Positions 1 to 13,200 of a stretch of 64,000 nt of DNA are shown here, one piece after another. The stretch is from NCBI GenBank assembly GCA_013399015.1, contig VWZX01000996.1, positions 691,052 through 755,051 on the forward strand, written 5' to 3'. The notes beneath the pieces were generated by a model, which saw only the letters and a list, made by a program, of their open reading frames with translations, did not search any database and was not told the DNA's origin. This stretch comes from Galbula dea. Taxonomy: Eukaryota > Chordata > Aves > Piciformes > Galbulidae. The position numbers were made by a program, and so were the translations under genes. Each line of letters starts with the position of its first letter. Position 1 is the stretch's first letter.

Positions 1-1616
1 CTCTGAAGGAGTCCATGCTTCCATGACCTACTTTACAACTGCAGTATGTCTCCTTGCTGCATGGGGACCAGAATATGGTAAACCTGAAACTCCACCACAC
101 ATGGGGAAGCCACACACAGGAGAGAAATGCAGCAGCCAGAATGCTCAACGTTTGGGAAAATATTCCTCTCTAGCAGTATAAAGATGCAAACATCCAGAGG
201 CCATCAGGGAAGGTGCCACTGGGGTGCAGGGTTGGTTTCTGTGTGCTGGAGCCCTGCTCTCATGCTTGCATCCTTCTACCCTGCCTCTTCCTCTGCCTTA
301 GGGAATCATCATGTTGAGTTCCCACTGTTTCCCTAAAAGCTAAAGGACCTGTTGTGAGATGATACTGATTCCTCCTGGGGAAGTGAAATCTCCTCCTGGT
401 TTTTCTAGGTGCTTATTTTTAGAAGTGGCATGGAGAGGGGGAGAGGGAGTGAAGGAAAGGGAGCAGCAGATCAATCTGCTGCTGAGGGAGAGCCTTGATT
501 CCCCTCCTGTAAATGCTGTGGATGGTTTCTGTTACACTGCTCACACTTGGTACCTGCTCAGGTGCAATCAGAACCTATTGCCCATGGCCAATGGACTGAA
601 AACCGAGGGCTGCAGCTGAAGGGACTTCACTGCTTGTGTTACAGGCTGAAAATGTCACTTCTGGGTAGAGGCTGGGTGAGGAATCCACTGCAATTGGCCC
701 TGTTTGATGTGGGAAAGGAGTCCATTGTTACTACATCTTGTTTCTGGCTCCCTGCATGCTGCCATTCTCTCTCACTGCCACCAGTCTGCTCCTCTCTCCT
801 TTGCTGCTCTGTGAATTCAGGTCAGCCAGGAGGAAGGTGGCAGCTCTCTGACACCCCAGGCCATTCATCTGCCTCTGATCCCTCCAGCTGGCTTTTCCTA
901 GAGGACATCAGAGCACTTGGCAGAAGGCTCCTGGGGGAGGTGGGTAGCACAAAGCTGCCCTGCAGAGCACCAACACTGGGAGCAGGATTGCAGAACATGA
1001 CTTCTAGTGTTTCTCAGGACTCCACCACTTGCTGGTAAGTCCTGCCACCTTCTGAGGCTCCTGTCATGGGTGGTAAGTGAGGCTGGCTTCACAACCAGAG
1101 TAAATGCCCTCAGCCATAGAATTGCTTGGTTTGTTGGGGATTGAGTGCCTGGAGGCCAAGATTCAATAGGAATAGCATGGAATTCAGAAGGGGGGCTGGG
1201 GGAAAAGGGAAGCAAGAGGGGGTGGGGTCATTCAGAAGCAAGTCTTTCAGCTCAGCATGGGTGGTGTGATGTGGGGCTGTGTAGGAGTGGCTGTTCAGAG
1301 GACAGCATTCTGCTGTAGTCAGGAGAGTGCCTGATTACTGACATAGTGGTGAAACAATCACTGGTGAAATGGTGGAGAAAAGTAGATAATCCAACTGTAA
1401 TTGGAACATGATTGACCAATGCAGAATGGATCATTACACTGGAGACTGATCATCTCCCACACAAAGTATGCATATATCTTGTGTGGCATAGATGTTGTTT
1501 TCCCTTCTTGTCTTTAAATTCTGGAGAGTTTGAAGCTTTAGAAGAAGTCCCATGTTCTATAGGGCCATGTGATAATGCCTGAGCACTTTATCCATGAAGG
1601 TTGGGGGAGAAGGGTG

Positions 1617-1885
1617 GATAAGACAAGAGGAAACAGCCTCAAGTTGTGCCAGGGGAGGTTCAGGTTGGATATTGGGAACAATTTCTTCACTGCAAGAGTG
1701 GTTAAGCATTGGCCCAGGCTGCTCAGGGCAGTGGTGGAGTCACCATCCCTGGAGGGGTTCAGAAAACATGAGATGTGGCACTTGGTGACATGGTTTAGTG
1801 GCATGGGGGTGTTGGGTCCACAGTTGGACTTGATGATCTCGGAGGGCTTTTCCAACCTTAATGGTTCTGTGACTCTCTATGGTCT
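1617..1885 (+). mobile_element. CR1 LINE, 3' fragment
   Basis: Shares the body GAAACAGCCTCAAGTTGTGC with copies at 10818 and 35072, and ends with the CR1 3' signature around TTGGACTTGATGATCTCGGA and a TTCTGTGACTCT tail. 5' truncated, as is usual for CR1. Confidence 0.9.
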
Positions 1886-2844
1886 TGGGAAATGTAACCT
1901 GGGAAGCCTCCTCTTTAACCAACTGTCAGCAGATGTTACCTAGTGCATAGGAGATGCTCTGCAAACTCCATCTGCCTGCCTCCCAACTCCTGCTGTTGAC
2001 TCTGAAAGCCTCAGAGCACTTGTTTGCGTTCCACCTAGCTGTATTCATTGTTCCTTTCTAAACCACCTGGAGAAACAATCTTGCTAGAGGCTGGCTGTCA
2101 GAATGAGCAGATTTGGGTTCCAGTCCAGCCCTGTCTGACATCATTTTAGGCAAGGCATTTGATAAAATCTCTTCTCCATGTGTTCTGCCTTCCCCCCCAC
2201 GGGTTCCCAGTGCTTCCTTGCTGGTGTTGAGGTTACCCCGAAAGCATCCCGTGAGCTCCCCAGCATGTTTGTTTTGAAGCCTTACCATCTCCCTATCAGA
2301 TTTGGAAGGAGGTTCCTGAGCTGGAGATGTGGTGCAGAAAATGTTGACAGCATTCCTTAGCTCTCATATTTATTATTGCCCCCTCCTAACCCCCCCCCCA
2401 CCCCCAAATATTTGGGAGCTGAAGTCGTTAATGTTTGGTGGAATGCGGAACAGCCAAGCCAGGGCTGCAGCAGAGCCCAACAACATCTTGATTGAATTAA
2501 GAGGGGAGGTGGAGGGGAGGAGAGCCTGGAACAAAGAGGCTGTTGAGAAGCTGGCACAGCGTGCTGGGAATTTATGTTCCAGCCAGGGGTGGCAGCAACC
2601 TCCAGCCCTGCACATGGTGCATGTAGAGCCGGTGGTAACAAAGGAGGATGTGTGCCTGCGGGAGCGGCCATGGGGACGCGTGTGCACGCACGCTGGGGGC
2701 AGCCTCCTTGGCTTCCCTGCTCTGGCCTGAAGGCTGTTGGTGAGGAGAAATGCTGAGGTTGCAAGTTAGCTCTCCTGGGGGACAGTGTTGTCGCTGTGCT
2801 GAACTGATTTTCCTCTTCTCTTGGGTGCTGTTGTGGCTGGGAAG

Positions 2845-3160
2845 CTGCTCGGTGGAAAAGGACCTGGGGGTGCTGGTCGACAGCAGCTGAAGATGAGGCA
2901 GCAGTGTTCAGTGTCCTAGAGACATGGCCTCAAGTTGCACCAGGGGAGGTTCAGGTTGGATATTGGGAACAATTTCTTCCCTGTAAGAGTGGTTAGGCAT
3001 TGGAACAGGCTGCCCAGGGCAGTGGTGGGGTTCAGAAGCCGTGGAGGTGAGGTGCTGAGGGCCATGGTTCAGTGGTGGCCTGGTAGTGTTGGTGATCAGT
3101 TGGACTGGATGATCTGAGAGGTCTTCTCCGTCCTTGATGATTCTCTGATTCTCTGACAGC
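2845..3160 (+). mobile_element. CR1 LINE, older 3' fragment
   Basis: Starts in the end of the reverse-transcriptase frame (GGACCTGGGGGTGCTGGTCG encodes the common KDLGVLVDS). It then jumps to the 3' non-coding body, so it carries an internal deletion. It ends with GATGATTCTCTGATTCTCTG. Confidence 0.9.
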
Positions 3161-5174
3161 TTTCCTGACTTGCAGACAAAAGGAAGCTCCTGTTTGTGGC
3201 CAATCAACACATAGCTTGGCAGCAGCACAGAGGAGGTGATGCTCTCCCTGCTCTCCCCCTTGCCCAGTCTCTGGTGTGTGCTGGGCTCCCATGCTGTGGC
3301 ACCCTCCAGGAGCAGTAATGATGCATATGAAACCAGATAACATTCCTTAGCAAGAGGAGAAGTGTTTAGCTGTGATGGGACAAGGTTTTTAGGGACAACC
3401 CCTCCCCACATGCATGCACAGTTTATTATTGGAGGCAGGTAGAGAGGATTTTATTGCAGAAGAGCTTCCCTGGGCTGATAAAGGGATGTGCAGATAGACT
3501 CCAGTTGCAGGTACAGCCAGGAATAGATAATGATAAAACCTATCTGATTTTCTTCTCCTTTTAGTAGTTGCTGTTTCCTGGAAGACTGTTTACAGAATGA
3601 ATCATTCTAAGCTCTGTCTGCCTCTGAAAAACATAATAGAGAATTTGATGTTGAAATGGAAATTGATGCCTGGAGATGTTTGCCACTGCAGAGACTGTTG
3701 TTGTTGTTTTGCCTTGGCATGTATCTGGTTGGTGAGGCCATGCCACGTTCCAGCATGGTCTGACATCTCTCCTGCCTGCATGGCAATGCTTAAGGTCAGC
3801 AGCCTTTCATCTGGGTGCACTTTGAACTCCCTGGGACCTCAGAAAAGTTCTCTGTGGGCACCAGCTCCACCACTCTCCACAGCACTTGGGCAACAGCTTT
3901 TTTGCTGATGTCTAAGGCATTTTCTTTTGACCTTCCCAAGCTTCCTCCAGTGTATTTTCATTTATCAGGGTCACTTAGCTCAGCTATTTTTTTTCTCCAG
4001 ACTCTTTATCTATTTCTTTTGGTGGAAGTGGTGCAGGGAGCAGCATTGCATTAACAGTGTTGATTGCACAGCTCTTGTTTTCATGCCTCCTGTGATCTCT
4101 CTCACCTTCCTCTTAGTGGAAGGTGTTTGTTCCAGCCCAGCAATCTACTGAGAGCTCATCTGGAAGCACAAACAGTTTTGTGTTGTGACAATTTGGCACT
4201 CAGGCTCCTTCTCTTCTTCTTCAACCTGCCTGTGCATTAAAATACTCGTTTTAATCTGTTTCCCATAATTGATGCTTCAGCAGTTTGTGCAGTGAAGGAG
4301 CAGTTCTATGCCAGAAATAAGCAAATGGGCTGAAAAGAGCAGGGGGAAAGGCAGCTGATTGGGCCAGTCCAGGCAGTTTAAGCAGCACAGTGAAGCATGC
4401 TGCTGGGAAACTCCTCCTGTGTGAGAAGTTCAGTGCTCAGGGCATTTAAAACAGACCCAGGCAGTCACTTCGCTAAATCATCAGTTGAGAAATCAAGGCA
4501 GTCATAAAATCTCTGTGAGCCATGTCACTGCAGGGGATGAGCAGCAGCTTCAGCTTTTCTTCTGCTTTCAGAGGTGGAAAAAGGGGAGGTTTTGTGTCTG
4601 CAAACACTCCTGGAGACTGGGAATCACCAGCTTGATTCCTGTCTTTAAAGGCTCCTCTGAAAAAGGAGGATGCCAGCCTTTGCCAGGGTTTGTGTCAGGA
4701 GCACATCTGGGCACCTGGGGAGCAGGATTAGGAATGTGAGCTTGGGTGCATGGAAAGGCAAAGGACCTGGCTGTGCTGGTGCAGTCCCATTGCACTGCCA
4801 GCAGCACGGGGCCAGGCTGGTCTGAATGGGCCACAAGCTACACAAACAGCCTAGGATAAAACATCAATCACCTCAGGAGCACTGAGTAAACTCTGAGCAC
4901 TGCTGAACTGGGCAGCATTCAAAACAAAGAGAATTTCAAATTAAATGACATCATCTTTCTCTTTCTGCTTTTGAATTTTATCAGTCTGGGGCTTTTTTCC
5001 TCATGGCTTAACATTCTCTGGACTCCTTAGGCAGCAATACTGCTCTGTGTGTGGCTTTGTCAGCTTCACCTCTTTATCTTTTTCTTCTCCTGAACTTTGT
5101 ATACAGAAATGAACTTGAACCTATCAAATCTGCTTAACTCAGTAGCTGCTATATACTTGTAACAGGCAGAGCAT

Positions 5175-5661
5175 GGAGGTTCCAGAGAGACCAGGAACTA
5201 CTGGAGAGAGTCCAGCAGAGATAGGAAGATGCTGAGGGCACAGGAGCAGCTCTGGCAGGAGGAAAGGCTGAGAGCCCTGGGGCTGCTGAGCCTGGAGAAG
5301 AGCAGCCCCACAGGGGAGCTACTCAATGCTGAGCAAGAGCTGAAGGCTGGGGGCAAGAGGCTGGGGCCAGACTCTGCTCAGTGGTGCCCAGGGACAGGCC
5401 AAGGGGCAGTGAGCACAAACTGCAACCCGAGAGGTTCCATCTGAGCAGGAGGAGAAAGTTGTTTGTTGTGAGGATGTTGGAGCCCTGGCCCAGGCTTTGC
5501 AGAGAGGCTGTGGAGTCTCCTTGTGTGGAGAGATTGCCAAGGCAGCTGGAGGTGACCCTGGGCAAGCTGCTGTGGGTGCCCCTGCTGGAGCAGGGGGGTT
5601 GAACTGGATGATCCCCAGAGGTCCCTTCCAACCCCCAGCATGCTGGGGTTCTGTGGTTCAA
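5175..5661 (+). mobile_element. CR1 LINE, young-looking 3' fragment
   Basis: About 490 bp, nearly identical in layout to copies at 40235 and 52628 (body CTCTGGCAGGAGGAAAGGCT). It ends with GGATGATCCCCAGAGGTCCC and GGGGTTCTGTGGTTC. Confidence 0.9.
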
Positions 5662-7179
5662 GCAGAGAAACACTGCCTTAGTAAATAGTGAATGAGTAAA
5701 ATGTATAAATGAATCAAGTTATTCTGGTCACATGCAGCAGTCAGTGGATTTGCACTTTCTGATTAGTGGGAAAACAGGAGGCAAACCTGGTTCCTAGGCT
5801 GTGAGTGTTTAAACCTGCCTGTTTTGTGTGAATAGAAATGTTAGGGTAGAGAGATGAGGCATCTGCTCTCTTCCTTGGCTTCTCCAATTACTCACCTGAA
5901 TGCCTGTTACTGATAAAAGCTCAGAACAAGTGGAATTCTTTGTGCTTTATCTCTTTCCTGCACCTCAGAATGATTAGGGCTATGAAATTTCAGACAGGGC
6001 TTTGAAAGGGCTCAGGATTCTCCTGTGAGGGCTGGGACTGCACTGCTGAGCTTTCTGCCATGAAACACTGCTGCCTGTTGGGTTTTGGCTTTCCCAGTTA
6101 AAGATCTCATGAGGAGCAAAGGCCTTGAAGCAGGCTGACTCCTGTGCAGCCCAAGCAGGGACATCATTAGTGAGTGTCACTTGGAGATGGATCTGTCCTT
6201 CCCCTCTGGATGTTGGGTGCAGCTGGGTTTATGTTTGGCTTTGAGAGGGTACCCAGTCCCAGTGTGTGTCTGCTCCTAGCTCTCTGCCTGCTGGGGAGAT
6301 GTTGCACTGCAAATCTGGGTGCTAGACCTTGGCCCCCAGAGCTGCTGGTGCAGTTCCTTCCCTTCCACCAGCCTGAAGGAAGCATTTTGTTGGGTGTCTG
6401 ACAAAGGCAGCTCTGTTTTATACTTCTCTTCCCACCTCCCTTTCCCCTCTAGCTTGGTACCCAGCTTACAAGGTTGAGTCAAAGGCTTCTTCCTCCTGCA
6501 GGGGCTTGAACCACTCTTCATATCAGAAATAATTGCCTGTTTCCCTTAAGTTTGGGGTTTTGAGGGTAGCTTTCCACTTCAGTTGTGCTTTTGGCCCAGT
6601 CTATGGCTTTACAAATCCTTCTGGCCAAATATCTGGCTTGATATGATGGTTGAGCTCTCCCATTTCTCCTCCTCCTTTCCCCCCCCACCTTAAAGGCTGT
6701 GTCTTACAAGGCTCTGAACCCACCAGCTCTGGCACTTGGCTGCTGGGTGGCAGTCTCAGGGCAGGGCTGAGCACCAGCTCTCTGTCAGCCTGGCTCTGGG
6801 TTCCCATGGGTGACCAGGCAGGATAATGTGTGCCACACAGCAAGGTTGAAGCTCTCAGTTGAAGGTCCCAGTCTTGCTGGATCCTGCTAAAAAGGGCAAG
6901 TCTGTGTGTTTCCAGGCTTGTACTGTTGAACATCTCCCATTCCCTGGGAATTCCCTTGCCTGCACACTGCCTGGCTTTCCTGCCTCTGCCTAGCTAACAT
7001 TTCAGCTGGGTTGATAGCCTCTGTGCAGTGTGGCTCTGGGCTGGGCAGTTATTGGATTTGCTGGCAGAAACAGCAATGCTTAATTGAGCCTGAATTATTT
7101 GTAGCTGTGGAGCATGCTCACTTCCTCTGCCTCTTTCCCATCTTCCCCTATTAACTTTCATTTCTCTCTTCTGTTGCAG

Positions 7180-7242
7180 AGCAAGGAAGTGGGACTGCAG
7201 CTCCAGGAGGACTTGATGAAGGTCTTGAATGAACTCTACACG
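7180..7242 (+). CDS. SRGAP2: SRGAP2 exon: F-BAR domain, human residues ~142-162
   Basis: A 63-nt, phase 0/0 exon begins SKEVGLQLQEDL and ends NELYT. It is preceded by a pyrimidine-rich tract and CAG and followed by GTAAAT. It encodes part of an F-BAR helix and is the first SRGAP2 exon in the window; no match to the preceding exon is visible in 1-7179. Confidence 0.95.
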
Positions 7243-10200
7243 GTAAATGAAGCTGATTCTTGGCATCTCCTCAGGCAGAGATGTTTTGACTTCTCCCAGC
7301 CTGCTGCTAGAGCAGAGACTGAGCACCAAGAGTGATAAATACCTCCAGGCTTTGCAGATCCAGGCAGCTTGTGTTCCCCAGTCTACAGAGCACCATAAAT
7401 CTCCCCTGTTCACTCTATCCTTGCCTTATTTCAGGTGTCCTAAGTGTCAGCTCTGCTCCTCGAGGATCTCAGCTGACTGCACACCTGCTGCTGGCTGCAG
7501 TGTTGGTCTGGACAAGAGTCAGAGGTGGCAGAGTTATTTCCACATATGCTCAAAGTCTTCAGGCTGTGGTTTGGTGTGGTCTGAGCACACAAAAGGCAAT
7601 GTACAGCTTCAGCAGGAGGCACCCCCTGTGTTCATTTCTCCCTCAGTTCTCCCAGCAAAGCAGCTCCCTTTAGGGGAGCAGTCTTCCTTCCATCTGTGCT
7701 TCTGCTGCTTGGTACATCCAGTGGAGACCCCAGGAGGGAGGCACTGCCTCAGCCAGGAGGGGGAATGTGCTCCTCAAAGTTGATACTCTGCTTGGGGATT
7801 GTCCTTCTCACCCAGATGGATGGAGAAGCCTCTTGCTGGAGGAAACTTTTGCTTTCTGTGGCTGCTACTGACCTAGTTCTCTTTTAAAAGCATAACCTAC
7901 AGATGGCTTTGTCCCTCTAAATGTGTTTTCTTTCATCCTTCCTTCATGGAGTCCTTCCCAAACAGGGTCATTACACTGAGGTGGATGTTCCTTCAAGAGA
8001 TGATCCTTCTCAAGCCATGGCATAGCAACCTTGTGATGAAATTTGCTGTTATTGCCAGAGTATTAGGGAATTACCCTGCCACTTCTCATACCCACAGTGT
8101 GTGGAAGGGAATTGTTTCAAGAGAGCATGAAAGCCAAATACCCAGAATGATTCAGTGAATTCACTGATTCAGATGGGAAACAGAAGGGAGCTCAGGAGAA
8201 GGGGAAATGTTCTTGCAGCTGCAATGGCAGTTGAGGATGTGAGACACTGAATCCACCTCTTAGACCTTATTTATACCTTTCCTCCTGTTCAGGGCTAGGA
8301 TATTTAGCATCACTGAGTCTGCTCTGTGGGCAGTGAGGGTTTGTGTTCCTCTGCAGGAGAGCCAGGAGCCAGCAGGGCAGTGGGGGCTGGAGGCACTGGG
8401 CAGCTGCCAGTCACTGGGCTGGAGTTGTCAGTGCAGCCTTGGATTAGTGCAGCAGGAGCAAACTGCCTGCAGCTCCTGGTGTTCCTGAAAGGTAGACAAC
8501 TTGCTGTGGGTGTGAGGAGGGTGGCTTTGGAAGTGCACCAGTGCCTGCCAGTCAGCAGCAGTGCCTACTCCAGGGATGATTTTTTTGGAGGGCACAATCT
8601 GATTCAACTTTTGAGTCATGGACTTGGATGGGATCCTCAGGAGGAATATTGCTGTGTCCCTAAACACAGACTTTCAGGAACTGTGATTCATTTCTAATCC
8701 AAGTTCCCATGGCCCTGGTGGTGGTAGTGTGGCTGCTTGCTGGAGTTTGCCTTGACATCTGGAATCATTTCTGCATGCCAGGCTCTGGCAGGTCCCTGAG
8801 CCAAATACTGAGTCCTGATGACTTCTCTACCCCTGGAAGGAAAGCTCTTCCAGAATCCAGCCTCTGATAAACACAGTCATGTTGTAGGGGATTCCCTTTT
8901 TCCATGTCCCTGCTAGGAACTTGAAATCCCTTCAGTTATTCACTCCTGCTGCTGTCAAGTGGTAAAATTGTTCCTTCACCAGAAAATTCATTTTCCTCTG
9001 ACAAATCCACTTCTGCTGATCACAGCAAAAGATACTTCTTGGTGGATTCACTTCAGTCACTGCTGGGATTGCATTTGTTGGTGCTTTTAGCCATACTTCC
9101 ACCTCTTCTGCTAGCTACTGGCAGAATCCTGGTTTTTCAGGCAGGTTGGATCTGGATGAAGTCTTTAGTTTCCCTACACAGCTAAAACCCAGAGGCTTGT
9201 TATAACCTGTAAGCTTTTGTCCTGCATTGTCCTGAGCAATCAGTCCTTGCCCTCAGCAGGCAGCAGTCACCCCATGGCCAAACATGGGGCAGAGCTTGTG
9301 GCTGCCAGGGTGGCCCCAGCAGCAGGAGAAAACCAAGGCAGTTGTGATGATTTCTCTGTCTGCTTCTCCTGCTCTCTGCCAGTTCCCCTCTTAGTGGCAG
9401 AGGGAGAGGAACTACTTTGCATCTGTTATTCTAAATGCTGCTTTATAGTCTGAGCAGATGCAGGAGCTGGAAGTGTGTGTGTAAATTATTCAGAAGGTCT
9501 CCTTTAAAGCTGGCTATGTTCACATTCTCTTTCATGTTCAGCTCCAGCATCTCTTTGGATCTGAGAGCCTTTGCTGAGCCCTGTCACCAGAGAGCATGTG
9601 TCCTACTTAGGTAAAATGATCTCCTGGTTCAAACTGAGGTGAAATAGGTCTGAGTGGGGGTTCAGCTGGAATAAACCCAAGGATTTCCAAGTGGGGTCTC
9701 TGCTCATGCTGGAAGGACACTCTCAGGCTGGCTTCATGCAACTGGGGGGTTTTGGCCCCTGTCAGAGTTCTCTCAGCATCGTGTTTGCTTTGGTGTGGAA
9801 ATGGAATGGCTTTGCATTTGTGGATTAAAAGCAGCTTTTTGGTTCTGTTTTTCTTAATGCCAAGCTAGGCATGAATATGCTCAGGAAGAAATGGGATGTT
9901 TTGCTGGTGACTTTGGGGGCTCTTTGGCTATATATGTATTTAGCTAGCTCTACTTATCTCTATGAAATATGTGCTGTAATAACAGTTACCAGAGGCAGGA
10001 CAGGCTCCAGATCTCCCTCAGCAAGAGCCACACTTCCATGAATGTTTTTCTTCCCTAAGGTGAAGAGAAGTGCTTCTACAGATCAAACTGCATTTAAACA
10101 AGTGGAAGCTGAGTTGCTTGGGCAGCCATTGTGCTCAGGCTGTTGGTGTGCATGCAGTTCCTCCAGACTTTGTGATGTTTAAAGGCCTGATCCCCCCAGA

Positions 10201-13200
10201 TGAGAGACTGATGGGCATCCCTTCTGAAGCCATACCTGCTGCTGAAGAGCTGTCATTTGCCATCCTGGGCACATCCTTTATTTGACTAGGAAGGAGGCTG
10301 GATTTAGTCCCTATCTTTCCTGGGGCTTTATGACTCCTTCATTGGGATGTACAAGAAGGCACATGCCAGAGTTAAACAAAGCAGCAGCTGTGAAATCATC
10401 CACTTTGATTTCAGATCCATTTTGAGAGCCACACTTCCCTTTCTGCAGCTTCTCTTGTGCTTTTTGTGAAAGGTGACATTTCCCTGAGTGCTTTGGCCAT
10501 TCAGATGTTTCCAGCCCACAGCTAGCAAGCAGCTCTGAGTTGCTGGGGACTGTCCAAGTGTCTTTGCTTGGGGAGTTGGATTATCTTGCACTGAATAGAA
10601 ACATGATGGACAGCTGTTACTGAATTGTTTTGTGAAGGAAACTCAGAGTTTTGGGGAGTGCATTGGCCAGCTTAAAAACCAAACATGTCACAGCATGGGC
10701 TTTTTCTTAGGATTTTTTCCTTCCTTCTGGCCTGTGAGATGCCCAGGTCCATGAGCATGGCTAGAGCTCTCCAGGTAACATGAGCATGGCTAGAGCTATC
10801 CAGGTGCATGTCTAGATACAGCTCTACAGCACAAGTGTTGTGAGGAGCAGCTGAGGGAACTGGGCTTGGTTAGCCTGGAGAAGAGGAGGCTCAGGGGAGA
10901 CCTTCTCACTCTCTGCAACTCCCTGAGAGGAGGCTGGAGCCAGGTGGGGGTTGGGCTCTTCTCCCAGGTACCAAATGATAGGACAAGAAGAAACAGCCTC
11001 AAGTTGTGCCAGGGGAGGTTCAGATTGGACAATTTGTTCCCTGACAAAGTGGTTAAGCATTGGCCCAGGCTGCCCAGGGCACTGGTGGAGTCCCCATCCC
11101 TGGAGGGGTTCAGAAGCCCTGGAGCTGTGACACCTGGTGATGTAGTTTAGTGGCACGGGGGGGGGCGGTCTTGGTTTGACAGTTGGACTTGATGATCTCA
11201 GAGGTCTTTTCCAACCTTAATGATTATTATTGTGTGTATTGCTGTTCTCCCTGAGGCTTTCTCATGCAGGTGAAGTACAGAAAAACCTCTGTACCCCTGG
11301 CTGGGGAAGCTCAGTTCTTCCTCAGGCAGTGGGACCCTGGTGCTCGCTGACCCCTGCCTGTTGTTCCCTGCAGGTGATGAAAACCTACCACATGTACAAC
11401 GCAGACAGCATCAGTGCTCAGAGCAAGCTGAAGGAGGCAGAGAAGCAGGAAGAAAAGCAGATTGGGAAGTCAGTGAAGCAAGAGGAGAAGCAGACTCCAC
11501 GCTCCCCTGACTCCACTGCCAATGTCAAGTTCGAGGAGAAGCATGTACGCAGGAGCTCCGTCAAGAAGATCGAGAAGATGAAGGAGAAGGTGTGGCCAGG
11601 GGGCAGCTCTGCAGGGCTGGCACAGCACCAAGCCTGCCACACTTCAAGAAGCTCTTAGGCAACACTCTCAGGCCCATGGGGTGATTCTTGGGATGTCCTG
11701 TGTAGGGCCAGGAGCTGGACTTGATGGTTCTTGATGTTAGGTGGTGATAGGACTAGGGGGAAAGGATGCAAGCTAGAGGAGGGGAGGTTTAGGTTGGATA
11801 TTAGGAGGAAGTTCTTCACTGTTAGGGTGGGGAGACACTGGAACAGGTTGCCCAGAGAGGCTGTGGAAGCCTCATCCCTGGAAGCTTTTAAGACCAGGCT
11901 GGATGGGGCCCAGGAACCTGCTCTAGTGGGAGGTGTCCCTGGCAGGCAGGGGGTTGGAACTAGATGATCTTTAAGGTCCCTTCCAACTCTGACAATCCAA
12001 TGATTCTATGATCCTTAGGGGTCCCTCCCAGCTCTGAATATTCTGTGATTCTGTGAGTGTAGCACAGGAGCTCCTGAGTTCCCTCCCTGTGACATTCAAA
12101 TGCAAGTCTCAGGTTTTGTACGAGTTTAAACATTCAGGAAGGCAAAAGCTAGCAGCAGGTTTCATACAGGCCAGCCAGAAATGCAGTTTGTGTTATCCCA
12201 ACTTACACAGGCATGGCACAAGAAGCTAAAATGAGGTTAGAGTCTGAAGGTAACTGCTGCTGCCTTGGAAATCATGGCTAAGGTATTTTTTCTTTCTGCA
12301 GAGGACAAGGTTTTTTGTTTACCATTTCCTGCCAGCTTAAGATGTGACCTGTGCTGCAGGGAGACATGCAGTCCCAGCCTCAGTTGCCTTAGCAGGCAGT
12401 GAGTTGGTTATTCCAGCTCTTAAGATTCAACCCAGCAGGAAGTGAAGAGTTATTTCTGGATTGATTTAGGCTCTGACAGGACCAAGTTTAGGCCTAGCTT
12501 CTGTTGGAATATGTGGGATGCCTGCAGCAGCCCTCAAGACAACCTGTGGGCTTCTAGCAGCTGCTGTGGTGGTGCTGGAGCTGGGCCATAACCTCATAAA
12601 CCCACCTTGTTCCTTCATTCTTCCCTTAATATTCCCCAACCCACAGCCTGTTTGACGAGGAGACTTGCAATGCAAAGCTCCCTGCTGCAGTAGTGCTTAA
12701 AACCCATCTAAAGCATTGAGCTAAACTGCAGGTCTTGGAGTCTTGAGAAAACTGGAACCCAAAGGAAGAAAAAACTGCCTGAGCAGAGCAGGATTCATTC
12801 AGTGTTCTCTGGTGTTACTAAAAATGCTGCTGCTGCTGCACCTCTTTCTCAAACCCTTTCTGGTTTTGCTTCTCTTCCAGCGCCAAGCAAAGTACACAGA
12901 GAACAGGCTGAAGGCCATCAAGGCAAGGAATGAGTATCTGCTAGCTCTGGAAGCCACCAATGCCTCTGTCTTCAAGTATTACATTCATGACCTCTCTGAT
13001 CTCATTGATGTAAGTGCTGCTGCTTGGGTGCCTGCGATGAATCTCATTGCCATTCACCCCAGCTGGGGAGGGATGCTCTCGGGTGGGCAGCTTAAAGGGT
13101 GACAACGAGCCTGTTAATTGGTCATTAGGCTGTTAAGTGAGCTGAGAGTTTGTTGCAGAGGTAGAAGCTTGCACAAGAAAGCTGGCACTGAAAGGTGGAG

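Larger units (their letters stand above)
1..7179. other. SRGAP2 intron (3' part)
   Basis: Intronic sequence of the gene that begins left of the window. It contains three CR1 remnants (about 1617, 2845 and 5175) and a C-rich run at 2391-2404. No exon with consistent splice sites and homology was found before 7180. Confidence 0.8.
7243..11373. other. SRGAP2 intron
   Basis: A 4.1 kb intron. It holds a 29-bp direct duplication at 10751-10806 and a CR1 copy at about 10818-11232. Nothing else recognisable. Confidence 0.85.
11590..12880. other. SRGAP2 intron
   Basis: A 1.3 kb intron carrying a CR1 copy at 11705-12012 and a second short CR1 3' end at 12014-12057. The remainder is unremarkable. Confidence 0.85.

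Noticed and set aside
5323..5673. Open frames inside CR1 copies as genes
   Set aside because: They lie in the CR1 3' non-coding body, recur in every copy with different breaks and match no protein.
1..7179. Upstream SRGAP2 exons or a separate gene in the first 7 kb
   Set aside because: No stretch matches the preceding SRGAP2 sequence or any known family with consistent splice sites.
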